Assembly (NCBI GenBank): GCA_025201865.1
Contig: MU602762.1
Location: 9,537-59,479, forward strand
Length of the DNA stretch: 49,943 nt
Direction of reading: 5' to 3'
DNA from: Ramicandelaber brevisporus
Taxonomy: Eukaryota; Kickxellomycota; Ramicandelaberales; Ramicandelaberaceae
The stretch's first letter is position 1. Each line of letters opens with the position of its first letter. A program made the position numbers and the translations under genes. The notes below the pieces were generated by a model. The model had not been told where the DNA came from, searched no databases, and saw nothing but the letters and a program-made list of their open reading frames with translations. Positions 8,295 to 17,933 of the stretch are shown here, piece by piece.

Positions 8295-11200
8295 ATGCGA
8301 CAACAGCGTAGCTACTGGGACAGATACAATAAAGACGACGATGATGGTGATGATGACGGCGATACTGCGGCCGCCAGCAGCTCAGGCTCAGAGGAACTGG
8401 TAGACTTTATTGAAGCGAATTGGAACTCGTCCTCATCGACGTATCGTGGTCAGTCGTCAGCCGCTGCTCCACCAGGATTCATGCCAGTTCCATTACCTCC
8501 TTTGCCAACCAAGCCAGTCATCACATACTATGAGCCATCTCCATCCCCTCGTCAACTACAGCCACAACCGCAACTGCAGCCGAGACAATATCAACGGCAA
8601 CAGCAACAGCAACAGCGTCCAAGCTATCGACAACAAGCCTATCAACAGCCTGAACTTGTCTCGCCACCATCTCGATATCAGCAACAGTTATCACAGTCAC
8701 AGTACTTTGATCAAACACCACAACTACTACCAGAATCAGCAGTTCAGCACGAGACTATTGGCAACACTGATGGATTAGTCAGTGTCAATCAGCTGCCACC
8801 TCAAGCTCGCTCCATCTTCTCATTCAGTCACTTTAACGCAATGCAATCGCGTGCCTTCGAGTCCATCATGTCAACTAATGATAACATTGTGCTGAGCTCA
8901 CCAACTGGATCGGGAAAGAGTGCCATCTGCGAGCTTGCTGTCATTCACCTGCTTTTCACTGACTCTCCATCTAACTGCAACAACAGCAACAATACTGGCA
9001 AAGTGCTGTACATTGCACCAACCAAGGCGCTATGCGCAGAACGCGCCGCTGACTGGTCCAACAAGTTTGGCCATCTCGGCTTTCCATGCATCGAGATTAC
9101 TGGCGATTCTGACACCTTCTCCGCGACAATCACTGAGCGAATTCGCAAGAGCACGATTATTGTGTCGACACCTGAGAAATGGGACACAATATTGAGACGC
9201 TGGAGAGACGGTGACAAGCTGATGGAAACTGTGCGGCTGCTGCTTGTTGATGAAGTGCATCACCTGTCAGATCAGCGCGGTGCAACACTGGAAGCCGTCA
9301 TCACGAGAATGAGATTGATATGCAAGCCATTGCGGGTTGTGGCGGTGTCAGCAACAGTGCCCAATATCCGCGACATTGCAAAGTGGCTCTGTGAATCCAG
9401 AAATGGCAGAAATGGGGCCGTTGGTAGACCAGCGCATGTACTGGAGTTTGGGAATGAGTACCGCGCTGTTCCGCTGCAGTGTCACGTATTGGCGTATCCA
9501 GATGGACATGGCTCTAGCTCTCAATCCGAAGCATGCGTGAATCCATTCTTGTTTGAGAAGTCGCTTGATTCAAAGCTGCTTGATATCATTCTGCAGTACT
9601 CGGACAGTCGGCCAACTTTGGTGTTTTGTTCCACGCGCAAAAGTGCTGAACAGGCTGCAAATGCCCTCCTTGAATCTGCAAAGACGCGACGCGGTGTTGG
9701 TGCAGCGTATTTTGCCAATATCGGTCGCCATAGCAGCAACAGTAACAATGCAGGTGGTGCTCGATCAGCATTCCGCGATCGTAGACTGAGCTCGCTCGCA
9801 TTGTGTGGCATTGGCTATCATCATGCCGGGTTGGACATTGCAGATAGACGTGCTGCTGAGTCTGCATTCAGCTCTGGTCAGATCAACGTGCTATTCACTA
9901 CGAGCACATTGGCAGTTGGCGTCAATCTGCCAGCTCGCCTCGTCATTGTGAAATCAACAATGTCATACACTTCAGCCACTGCTTCAGCAGTCGATGTCGA
10001 CGCATCTGGTCCACAGTCAAGTGGATATCGCGAATACACTGCTTTGGAACTGCAGCAAATGGTTGGCCGTGCAGGCCGTCCGTGCTTTGATAGCCTCGGT
10101 GTCGGTGTAATCATGACTCGTGAATCATCGCGCGCTCGGTGCCAGCAAGCGGTATCTGGCAATGGCGGCGGTATTCCAATTGAAAGCACTCTGCATCTTA
10201 GCCTGATTGAGCATCTAGTTGCTGAGATCAGTCTCGGCACAGTGTGTGATTTGGCAACAGCGGTTCAGTGGCTCGAAAACACATACTTGGCTGTTCGTAT
10301 CAGAGCCAATCCCGCCAATTACCGCATGGATATATTGAGCCATGTTGATATCACTAACCCGCAGAGAATGCTGGTTGACATTTGTAGATCGTACTTGGAC
10401 ATGTTAAGAGAGAATGGAATTGTGGTCTGCAGTAAAGATGGAGAGAGTGAAGATGCAGTGTATACAGTCGCTGATAGAGTGCAAGCATCAGAGATTGGCC
10501 GCTCGATGACTCGCAACTGCGTGAGATACAAGACTGCAGTCAGCATAATACAGGCATTCTCGCCTAGAGAGCAACAGCAGCAGAAGCCAACATCTTCAGT
10601 CCCAAATGGCTCAACTTTGAGGGATGTGTTGATGTTGGTATCTCGCGCTGAAGAGTATGGACCATTCCGGTTCCGTCAAGGCGAGAAGGGTTTGTTCAAC
10701 AACCTGAACCGCAACCCAATGCTGCGCTATCCAATCAAGGGTCACCGTGTTCAAGATGCCTCTGACAAGATTGTGCTCATGATTCAAGCCATTCTTCTGG
10801 GCATTCCATTTGCATCCAGCGGTGGCAATGGTGGTGGTGGTAGCTATCGGAATGACTCCAACAGAGCCATGTCAATCAATGGAGCTACAGAAGGCAACAG
10901 CGGCGGCGGCGGCGGAAGTCGCTATGCAGTAATGGCTGCGCTGAATCGAGATGTCTTTCAAGTGTTGCAGATTGCGAGTCGAGTGCTGCGCTGCATGATT
11001 GACTATTTGGCTAACACTCAGCTTGATGCATCGCTGGCCCTGCGGAATGCCATTACTCTTTTACAGTACGTACACGCCAAGGCTTGGGGCGACAGTTCAC
11101 TGCAAGCTCTTCAGCAAATTGACACTGTTGGCAGACAGTACGCTTCTGCTCTCATCAAGGCTGGTATCAATTCAATTCCCAAGCTACTGGCCGCTGACCC

Positions 11201-12458
11201 ATCAAAGGTTGAAGCAGTATTGAGCCGCAATCCGCCTTTTGGTTTACAACTGATCAAGTCTGCTCGATCCAAGTTCCCGATTGTCGAAGCTGAGTGCTCA
11301 CTGAGCGGCAGCACATTACGTGTGAGCTTGTCTCTCGCTCATCCACTCCAGCAGGGTCAACAGCACCAAAATCGGACCACATTCTCGGCAGTCTCAGTTG
11401 TGGCGTCAATCTCTGAGCCACAGCGCAAACTGATTGGATACTGGCACTATTCGTGCAAAACTCTGCCAGTCGCCAAAGGTGCATTATCGCAGATGATGAC
11501 AGCCAGGATCGAGCCGTCGCTGATAGAGGCTGAAGCCAAGCAAGTCAATGTATCAGTTTACAGCGAGAGTTTTGTCGGAATTGATGTCCACTATATCGTT
11601 GATCTCAAAACGGGTGAATCGACAAAAGTCGCAGAGCGGCCAACAACAATACAAGGCGCCTTGGCTCAAATGCAGCCACCAGCACATTCTATTGATCATC
11701 GACCAACACAGTCAGTACAGCAACAGCAGCAGTCTACTCAGCATGCACAGCAAATGTCAACTCACCATATTGAATCAGTAAAACAACAGAGTGAACATCC
11801 GGCCAAGTCCAAATCCACAGCCAAATCCAAACCACCACAGCCGTGCAAACATCGGTGCAAGAATAAGTTCGCATGCAAGCACGATTGCTGTAAACATTTT
11901 ACAGCCGTCGATCAGCAACGACAGCAGCGACAGCCAAAGACGTATCCACCCAAATCATATATCTCATTCTCTGACATGGATCCAGATCTTGAGGCCGCTG
12001 TGCTTGATATTCTTGCTGACGAAAAGAGCGGTTCAAATAACAATGATGACGATGATATTTACGACGATGGCAAATGGAACCAAATCATTAATGAAGCACT
12101 TGATAATGCGACTGCAGCATCGGAGGAAGCCAAAGAAATCCTGTATCAACCACGGCGACAATCACCTCCTCCTCGGCAGCCGCCATCGCCGCCAGCACCG
12201 CCAGCACCACTAACACCGCCAATCGTGTTTGCCTCGCCAACATTGCCAGCTCGACAGCATTCACCTCAGCAATCGCCTCCGCTGCCACCTCAGCTGTTGT
12301 TGCAACCAGCTCCACCACTGCAGCCTCCTGCCCAGTCTCGCCCACAGTCTCAAGCGGCGGCTGCTCAGCCACTCTCACCGCCACTGTCGCAATCCCCACT
12401 GCGCTCTCCACCACCTCCCAAGCGTCGTCGCCAATTCTCTCGTGCCTTTGGCTTTTAA
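8295..12458 (+). CDS. HFM1: Meiotic DNA helicase HFM1/MER3 (Ski2-like DExH with Sec63 domain)
   Basis: This encodes 1387 aa from the ATG at 8295. An earlier in-frame ATG at 8142 would add 51 residues that look like translated leader. Motifs are Walker A PTGSGKS (203-209), DEVH box (319-322), SAT (AVSATVP), and motif VI QMVGRAGRP (588-596), followed by winged-helix and Sec63 regions (FRFRQGEKGLFNNLN onward). A C-terminal Cys/His cluster (C1184, H1186, C1188, C1194, H1196, C1198, C1199, H1201) matches the zinc-like motif near the end of HFM1. Mer3/Hfm1 unwinds and stabilises recombination intermediates and promotes interfering crossovers in meiosis. The Gln/Pro-rich N-terminal 150 residues and Pro-rich last 100 are disordered extensions. 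A GGNGGGGS-type insert splits the Sec63 domain. Confidence 0.9.
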   Translation: MRQQRSYWDRYNKDDDDGDDDGDTAAASSSGSEELVDFIEANWNSSSSTYRGQSSAAAPPGFMPVPLPPLPTKPVITYYEPSPSPRQLQPQPQLQPRQYQRQQQQQQRPSYRQQAYQQPELVSPPSRYQQQLSQSQYFDQTPQLLPESAVQHETIGNTDGLVSVNQLPPQARSIFSFSHFNAMQSRAFESIMSTNDNIVLSSPTGSGKSAICELAVIHLLFTDSPSNCNNSNNTGKVLYIAPTKALCAERAADWSNKFGHLGFPCIEITGDSDTFSATITERIRKSTIIVSTPEKWDTILRRWRDGDKLMETVRLLLVDEVHHLSDQRGATLEAVITRMRLICKPLRVVAVSATVPNIRDIAKWLCESRNGRNGAVGRPAHVLEFGNEYRAVPLQCHVLAYPDGHGSSSQSEACVNPFLFEKSLDSKLLDIILQYSDSRPTLVFCSTRKSAEQAANALLESAKTRRGVGAAYFANIGRHSSNSNNAGGARSAFRDRRLSSLALCGIGYHHAGLDIADRRAAESAFSSGQINVLFTTSTLAVGVNLPARLVIVKSTMSYTSATASAVDVDASGPQSSGYREYTALELQQMVGRAGRPCFDSLGVGVIMTRESSRARCQQAVSGNGGGIPIESTLHLSLIEHLVAEISLGTVCDLATAVQWLENTYLAVRIRANPANYRMDILSHVDITNPQRMLVDICRSYLDMLRENGIVVCSKDGESEDAVYTVADRVQASEIGRSMTRNCVRYKTAVSIIQAFSPREQQQQKPTSSVPNGSTLRDVLMLVSRAEEYGPFRFRQGEKGLFNNLNRNPMLRYPIKGHRVQDASDKIVLMIQAILLGIPFASSGGNGGGGSYRNDSNRAMSINGATEGNSGGGGGSRYAVMAALNRDVFQVLQIASRVLRCMIDYLANTQLDASLALRNAITLLQYVHAKAWGDSSLQALQQIDTVGRQYASALIKAGINSIPKLLAADPSKVEAVLSRNPPFGLQLIKSARSKFPIVEAECSLSGSTLRVSLSLAHPLQQGQQHQNRTTFSAVSVVASISEPQRKLIGYWHYSCKTLPVAKGALSQMMTARIEPSLIEAEAKQVNVSVYSESFVGIDVHYIVDLKTGESTKVAERPTTIQGALAQMQPPAHSIDHRPTQSVQQQQQSTQHAQQMSTHHIESVKQQSEHPAKSKSTAKSKPPQPCKHRCKNKFACKHDCCKHFTAVDQQRQQRQPKTYPPKSYISFSDMDPDLEAAVLDILADEKSGSNNNDDDDIYDDGKWNQIINEALDNATAASEEAKEILYQPRRQSPPPRQPPSPPAPPAPLTPPIVFASPTLPARQHSPQQSPPLPPQLLLQPAPPLQPPAQSRPQSQAAAAQPLSPPLSQSPLRSPPPPKRRRQFSRAFGF

Positions 12459-12509
12459 AGCACTGCTTCCAGCTTAACATTCTTCTTTTTCAAAAGCTTA
12501 AGCAAACAT

Positions 12510-13526
12510 TTAGTTATTGCAATCCCAGTATCCACCGGTGTGGTCACCAGTCGAATAGTCCCAGAAATGCACCGAATTCTGGCAGCTTCCATCCTCGCCA
12601 GTGCCGGCCGCCGAGCACACCTTGACATTGCCACTTAAATCGATCCAGTACTCGCGATTGACGTGAGTGTAACCGGCCCACTGCGGCGGAAGATGCACTA
12701 CCATATCTTTCTTGGCAGTGGTGCGCGCCGACAGCAAGAACCCACGCGAGTTGTAGTATGCCGCAAAGTCGGTATCACCAACACGCGGTGAGCCATATGT
12801 AAACACCTTGGTCTTTGCAGCCAGCGCAGGATTGCGGAGCTGGAAATCAACTGCAGCAATCGTAGCGTGAGCACCGCCAAGCGAGTAGCCAGCAAACACA
12901 AGTTGGTAGGTTGGGTACTTGGTGAGCTGAGCCACCGCAGCTGCGTAGATATCATCAGCACCAGCAGCGTAGCCGTTGAAGAAGCCATTGTGGACACCGG
13001 GAGTGCCGAATCCAACATTAACCGGCCAGTCGTGGTGAGCAAAGTCCAGGTTGTTGGTCCAACTCACATCAGTTGATCCGCGGAAGCCCACAATAACCTG
13101 CTTGAGATTGTCGTTGCGGGCAATGATGGAGTGGATGGGATCCGGGCTGGTCTTGTCGATAATGGCGGTAACGACAGTACCGGCAGTTGACGGTTGGTTG
13201 CAAATGAAGCCGCAGCTCCACTGACCGACGGTTTGGGTGCGACCAGCGGCCATGCTGTAATAACCATACTGTTTGAGGGTGGCGACGTCGGTGACTGGCG
13301 TAGTGTCCTTGATGGAGATGGCCAGTGGTCGCGGAGAAGAGCCGACGGATGGAAGCGCCGCTGGGTGAGCAGCACGAGCACGCGGACGGCCACCGGTGCC
13401 GTAGCGAAGCGATGGAGACTTGGATGTGTCTGGCTGGACAATACGGTAAGTGTTGTTATCGGTGGAGGCGGCCGAAGCCACAGCCAGCAGCGCGACAAAG
13501 GTGGATACAAACGCAATACGAACCAT
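12510..13526 (-). CDS. Secreted class 3 (Rhizomucor-type) lipase
   Basis: This encodes 338 aa from the ATG at 13526. Residues 1-20 are a signal peptide (hydrophobic core ending ASAA), followed by a propeptide-like basic, Pro-rich stretch to about 60. The alpha/beta-hydrolase core has the nucleophile elbow GYSLGGA with Ser215, Asp274 and His329 in the DHTGGYW context, the order and spacing of the fungal lipase_3 catalytic triad. Four or more cysteines (105, 109, 304, 315, 336) could form disulfides. The expected reaction is hydrolysis of triacylglycerol or related esters outside the cell. It is 52 bp from the convergent HFM1 stop and lies beside another secreted-protein gene (cupredoxin). Confidence 0.92.
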   Translation of the reverse strand: MVRIAFVSTFVALLAVASAASTDNNTYRIVQPDTSKSPSLRYGTGGRPRARAAHPAALPSVGSSPRPLAISIKDTTPVTDVATLKQYGYYSMAAGRTQTVGQWSCGFICNQPSTAGTVVTAIIDKTSPDPIHSIIARNDNLKQVIVGFRGSTDVSWTNNLDFAHHDWPVNVGFGTPGVHNGFFNGYAAGADDIYAAAVAQLTKYPTYQLVFAGYSLGGAHATIAAVDFQLRNPALAAKTKVFTYGSPRVGDTDFAAYYNSRGFLLSARTTAKKDMVVHLPPQWAGYTHVNREYWIDLSGNVKVCSAAGTGEDGSCQNSVHFWDYSTGDHTGGYWDCNN

Positions 13527-14524
13527 TGAAGAGAAGACTAAGGAGAAGCAGAATGATTGTGAGTAATGATTAATAGTTGATGGTGATTAATGATTGATGA
13601 TTGGCGGTGGAATAGGAGAGTCTGTGTTGAAAGAAGCGAATGCCGATCGCAGTGGTGGGTTTGTAAGTGTGGAGCAAAATGGTCGATCACTCTCTATAAC
13701 AACACAATAAAAACAAAACGCATGTTATATCCTGTCGGGAGTTGCGTAATGACAGAGGCGTTCTTCAGCTCGCTTTGAGACTAGAAACAGTAATTGGAAT
13801 AGGAGCAGGCGCGGGGAACTCGACACTTGACAATCGACACAATGCAGCAATGACATCGGATGTTGTTGTTTTTTCTTTCAAGAATGTCAAAGCGAAGCAC
13901 GTGTTCGGCTCAAACTGTCTCTCGCTACGGACATGCTCACAGTCGCACCAGTCGCACCAGTCCCACGCGGGCATCGCTTTCTATTATGTTAGGACCAGCA
14001 CATCAGCTCTCTCTCTCGAAAATGCGTGCAGTTTCGAAACGGAGCTTTAGGGAAAATCCGCATGGCAACAATGCCCAAACTAGTAAACATGTGTAACACG
14101 ATTTGTGTGATATGCCCACGCTTCAAGAGCTCCCCTTTGAAATGCAGTTTATTGGCCTTTTGTTTAAACAAAGTACGATATGGACACATTTATTTGGACA
14201 GAGGGGATGATGGCAGGAGTGGATATTATGCAGCTCCACACAACACCACATCATCGCCATTCCAGCAATGTTGGCGCCAGTTGTGATTTCGATACAATTC
14301 AGGTTGAGTTGCTTCACCACTCTTTGTCATTCCACTTAATCAGCCATTTATCCCTCCATTTCACTCCTTCCTATCATTTTTACTTTCATTGCATTAGTTT
14401 AAAGAGGAACAAAGCTTAGGCATAAAGAGTAGCTCTTTGGTTGGACTTAGCCACTAAAAGATAAATTGGAAGTCCAGTCCCCCCCCTTTTACACCTTGAG
14501 GCGACTTGGGTTGGTTTGGGAAAT
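13527..14524. other. Intergenic region between lipase and cupredoxin genes
   Basis: About 1 kb on the upstream side of the lipase gene. I see no convincing gene. Open frames on either strand are short, of mixed composition and have no recognisable domains. There is a near-duplicate CAGTCGCACCAGTCGCACCAGTC stretch at about 13941-13963 and an isolated C8 run at about 14478-14486. The lipase promoter must lie in the left few hundred bases. Confidence 0.5.
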
Positions 14525-14881
14525 CTATGGTGCAACAGACGCAGCAGCAACGTTGATGGTGCCCTTCATGCCGACTGCGCAGTGGTTGGCAATCGTGCAA
14601 TAGAAATGAATTGGACCAGCAGCCTTCACGACATATGTGAACTTGCCTTGTACGCCGCCAATTGGAGACTTGAACCCACCTTGCTTTGATTTACAGGACC
14701 CAGGGCCATCGGCTTCGGCGACATCGTGGTGGCCAGAAATCGTCCACTCGATGGTATCGCCGACGTTGACAGGGCCAGATGGCGAAGAGAAATTATCACC
14801 TGGACCAGCAGTGATAGAGATGGTAGCCGCGTTGACCACGGCGACAGAGGCAGCGACAAGAGCACAGATAGAGACCTTCAT
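14525..14881 (-). CDS. Small secreted blue-copper (cupredoxin) protein
   Basis: This encodes 118 aa from the ATG at 14881. The signal peptide is residues 1-18 (ending VNA). The remainder is one cupredoxin fold. The type 1 copper ligands are visible: His51 or His52 in SGHHDVA, then Cys95, His100 and Met105 in the FYCTIANHCAVGM loop. Cys63 and Cys101 can pair in a disulfide, as in phytocyanin-like proteins. Proteins of this kind carry single electrons or bind copper at the cell surface. There is no GPI-type C-terminal hydrophobic tail, so it is probably soluble. Its leader contains a long (AGT)n run (about 14915-14958). Confidence 0.88.
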   Translation of the reverse strand: MKVSICALVAASVAVVNAATISITAGPGDNFSSPSGPVNVGDTIEWTISGHHDVAEADGPGSCKSKQGGFKSPIGGVQGKFTYVVKAAGPIHFYCTIANHCAVGMKGTINVAAASVAP

Positions 14882-15666
14882 TAGAACAGTAGTGGTAGTA
14901 GCAGCAGTGGTGGTGGTAGCAGTAGTAGTAGTAGTAGTGGTAGTGGTAGTAGTAGTAACGGTAACACAGGTTGTTTACGTGGAGAGTAAAAGGAAAGGAT
15001 GCAGCAAAGTTCGAAGCGGAGGATAGCAACGAAAGGGGAGAAACAGTAGTTGAGCAACTTTATCGAGAGTGGTAATAATCGCTCACTACACAGCGGATAG
15101 TACGCAAATCGCCCACTTTAAATTAACTGCCAATCACACAAACACCTATCTATGATCTAGCTCTCACGACTGAGTAAAATACATATATACTCACGCATTC
15201 TACTCAACCAGCCGCAAATTTGCTCACGCGCTTACTCCTAGATGCAACTACTCCCAGTGTTTACTATACTTCTCCTTATTTTTTTTTTTGAAAAGTCACA
15301 ACCTGAGTGTAGAATGGCTGTAAAGCACCAAAGGAAAGAAGAGAGCACATATACCAATGAATAAGGAGATAGAATACACGCCAACAACGTCTGCGGCCAA
15401 ACTCTACATTCTCACATACCACGACAACGTACAGAGAAAGAAAGAGAACGAACGAATGAGAGAACGAGAGGAGGCTGTTGGGGTTTACTACACTTGTCCC
15501 TCGATTGATATTTATGTGGCGGCTGACAGGCAACATCCTCCTTCCTTCCTTCGCCTTTCATTTCATATCACATCGCAACATCGTAGCAACAACGCGCTTA
15601 CTCACATCTCATACTCACATCCCATACTGTTTGTAATCCTCTTCAACTAGTTACTATTCCAAACCA
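14882..15666. other. Intergenic region: cupredoxin leader, then a 290-bp stretch homologous to 47499-47789
   Basis: Bases about 14890-14960 are an (AGT/GGT)n microsatellite in the cupredoxin leader. A TATATA element lies near 15182-15190. From about 15377 to 15666 the sequence aligns with 47499-47789, the region just upstream of the intact cysteine-rich secreted gene. Shared blocks include acgccaacaacg, tccctcgattgata, catcgcaacat, actgtttgtaatcctct and tactattccaaaccaATG. This is an old duplicated promoter and leader. Confidence 0.75.
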
Positions 15667-15944
15667 ATGAAGGCAACCAGAGAGCTGGAAATCGTGGTGC
15701 TCCCAAATGTGCCTGGGCCAATAAGTGCATGTTTGATAGGGACGCCAACTGTGGTTCCAAAAGTGAGACTCGCGTTGCACAGACTAAGCAGGAAGCCGCG
15801 ATGCTCACGAAGGAGTTCACGGATATGAAGTATACGCTTGACAAAGATGATATGTTTACAGCGGAGTGTAATGGTGACACTGCTGAGTTTTATAACATCA
15901 TGTGCTGCGACAAAAAGAAGGACACTACTGGCGATAAACTTTAA
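15667..15944 (+). pseudogene. Degenerate copy of the cysteine-rich GDKA-repeat secreted protein
   Basis: The upstream region and the first codons ATGAAGGCAACC match the intact gene at 47790. Then the signal peptide and nearly all GDKA repeats are missing, and the reading frame shifts relative to the ATG. The cysteine domain continues in the +1 frame, from KCAWANKCMFDRDANCGSKS to MCCDKKKD. It keeps all six cysteines of the intact copy, so loss looks like one internal deletion rather than general decay. An ORF from an internal ATG (15729-15944, 71 aa) exists but starts after the first two cysteines and has no signal peptide. A small intron or alternative start cannot be excluded. Confidence 0.7.
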
Positions 15945-16126
15945 AATGACTTGGACACATCCCTACATCTTCATTGTTTTGTTTACTAGGCATACTCACC
16001 TGATTATGATTAAAACTTAAATGAAGCAATGGCTAATAATCATCAATCAGTAGTAGCATATTGTATGCTTGTTGGTTGAATGTGTTGCCAAAATTTCCTC
16101 GTAAAAAAAACAAAAAACAAACAACG

Positions 16127-17800
16127 ATGACGATGTTGATGAACAGGTGCTCTCGCGTTGTGTCCTTGACTGCGATCGCGCGCCGCAGCTACGCCTCTTC
16201 TTCTTCCTCTTCCTCCACCAAGCCACCAGTTGTTGGCGCTGTTATTGGTGTTCGCCCCGGTCTCTCGCTGACTTCTTCCTCCAACAGCCAGCTTTCCTCA
16301 GCTAACGAATACTTGCTCGATGTTGCGCGTGGCGGTGCTCAGCTCAAGGGCAAGTCCGGTGAATGCAAGCTCGTCTACCTTCCCCAAGGTGCCTCAAGCT
16401 CCTCTGGCATTTCTCAAGCTGCATTGGTGGGATTGGGCGAAGAATCATCGACCAAGACCGTGCGTGATGCCACCAACAAAGCCGTCAAGGCATTGCGTGA
16501 AAGCGGAGCAACTCGCATTCTGGTTGACGACTTAAGCCACCCCCATCAAGCTGCAGAAGGTGCATACTTGGCTGCATATTGGGAGGAGTCTCTCAAGAGC
16601 GAGGCCAACCGCAAGAAACGCGTTGATATCGAGCCATTGAACTCATCGATTGCCAGCAGCAGCAGCAGCAGCAGCACTAGTGGATCGTTTGAGAAACTGG
16701 GCTGGAATACTGGAGTGATTTATGCGGGTGCTCAAAACTGGGCTCGGATGCTGGCTGACACCCCAGCAAACCACATGACTCCATCGATTTTCGCTAACAC
16801 TGTGCAAGAGAAGTTTGCAGAGTTTGGTAGCAATGCTGTGAAGGTGAACGTGTATGGCGAGGAATGGGCAAAGGAGAAAGGCATGGGTGCATTCTTGTCA
16901 GTGGCGCGCGGTTCGGTTGAGCCGCTCAAGTTTGTCGAGATCATTTACCGCGGCAACCCATCTTCGAACGAATCGACTGACATTGGTTTGGTTGGCAAGG
17001 GTGTCACGTTTGATACCGGTGGCATTTCCATCAAGCCATCGCAGGGTATGGAGATGATGCGCGGCGATATGGGCGGTGCCGCGTCGGTTGTAGGAGCAAT
17101 GTACGGCATTGCCAAGCTCGGACTGCCAATCAATGTGACGGCTGTGACTCCACTCTGCGAGAACATGCCATCTGGCAACGCGACCAAGCCAGGCGACGTT
17201 GTTTACGCCATGAATGGCAAGTCGATCGAAGTGCTCAACACTGATGCAGAGGGCCGTCTGATTCTTGCCGATGCTCTCTACTACATGACTACTCAGCACA
17301 AACCCAAGCGCATGATTGATGTTGCCACTCTGACTGGCGCCATTGTCGTTGCTCTCGGATACACCTATTCTGGCGTTTATTCCACCACGAATGCACTTTG
17401 GCAGCAGCTCGACCAGGCTTCTCAGACTGTGGACGACCCGTTCTGGCGCATGCCTCTTCACTCCGAGTTTGTGAACGGCGTCACCAAGGAGTCTAAGCTC
17501 GCCGATCTGGCCAACATCAGTCCAGGAAGATGGGCTGGCTCATGCACAGCCGCCGCCTTCCTGCGCGAGTTCATTCAGCCTGTCAAGGCGACCGAGGCTG
17601 TTTCTGCTGGTGCTGAGGATGCTGATGGCGAGCAGAGCGAAAAGGATCAGTCAATTGATCTGAACAACCAAACTGATATTCCAGAGTGGTCGCACATTGA
17701 CATTGCTGGGTCTGGTATGCTTGACAGCGCAAAGACTATGACTGGCCGTCCAACTCGTGCTCTTATTGAGTTTGCACGAAACATTTCAAACTCTCATTAA
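16127..17800 (+). CDS. Leucine aminopeptidase, M17 family, with probable mitochondrial presequence
   Basis: This encodes 557 aa from the first ATG. The N-terminus (RCSRVVSLTAIARRSYAS) is basic, Ser/Ala-rich and free of acids, as in mitochondrial targeting peptides. It is followed by an N-terminal M17 domain with Ser-rich insertions. The catalytic domain has GKGVTFDTGG (Lys291, Asp296), MRGDMGGAA, and the family signature NTDAEGRL at 371-378 (Asp373, Glu375, Arg377). Together these supply the two-zinc site and bicarbonate-binding Arg of cytosol-type leucine aminopeptidases. The enzyme removes N-terminal residues from peptides. A Glu/Asp-rich insertion lies near residues 490-520. It is convergent with VPS18. 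Confidence 0.93.
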   Translation: MTMLMNRCSRVVSLTAIARRSYASSSSSSSTKPPVVGAVIGVRPGLSLTSSSNSQLSSANEYLLDVARGGAQLKGKSGECKLVYLPQGASSSSGISQAALVGLGEESSTKTVRDATNKAVKALRESGATRILVDDLSHPHQAAEGAYLAAYWEESLKSEANRKKRVDIEPLNSSIASSSSSSSTSGSFEKLGWNTGVIYAGAQNWARMLADTPANHMTPSIFANTVQEKFAEFGSNAVKVNVYGEEWAKEKGMGAFLSVARGSVEPLKFVEIIYRGNPSSNESTDIGLVGKGVTFDTGGISIKPSQGMEMMRGDMGGAASVVGAMYGIAKLGLPINVTAVTPLCENMPSGNATKPGDVVYAMNGKSIEVLNTDAEGRLILADALYYMTTQHKPKRMIDVATLTGAIVVALGYTYSGVYSTTNALWQQLDQASQTVDDPFWRMPLHSEFVNGVTKESKLADLANISPGRWAGSCTAAAFLREFIQPVKATEAVSAGAEDADGEQSEKDQSIDLNNQTDIPEWSHIDIAGSGMLDSAKTMTGRPTRALIEFARNISNSH

Positions 17801-17933
17801 CTTAATAGCTAACCTAATAGCTAACTAGCAAGATAGATGCCTTTGTTTTAGGGATGAAAATTAAAACTAAAAGTGCAGAGTGAAACGAGTTAAAGGATCA
17901 AAAACAAATGATTTATTACCTTTTCTTGCTTTA

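Noticed and set aside
13742-14419. Several 60-100 codon frames between lipase and cupredoxin
   Set aside because: They overlap each other on both strands and show no signal peptide, domain or biased composition.
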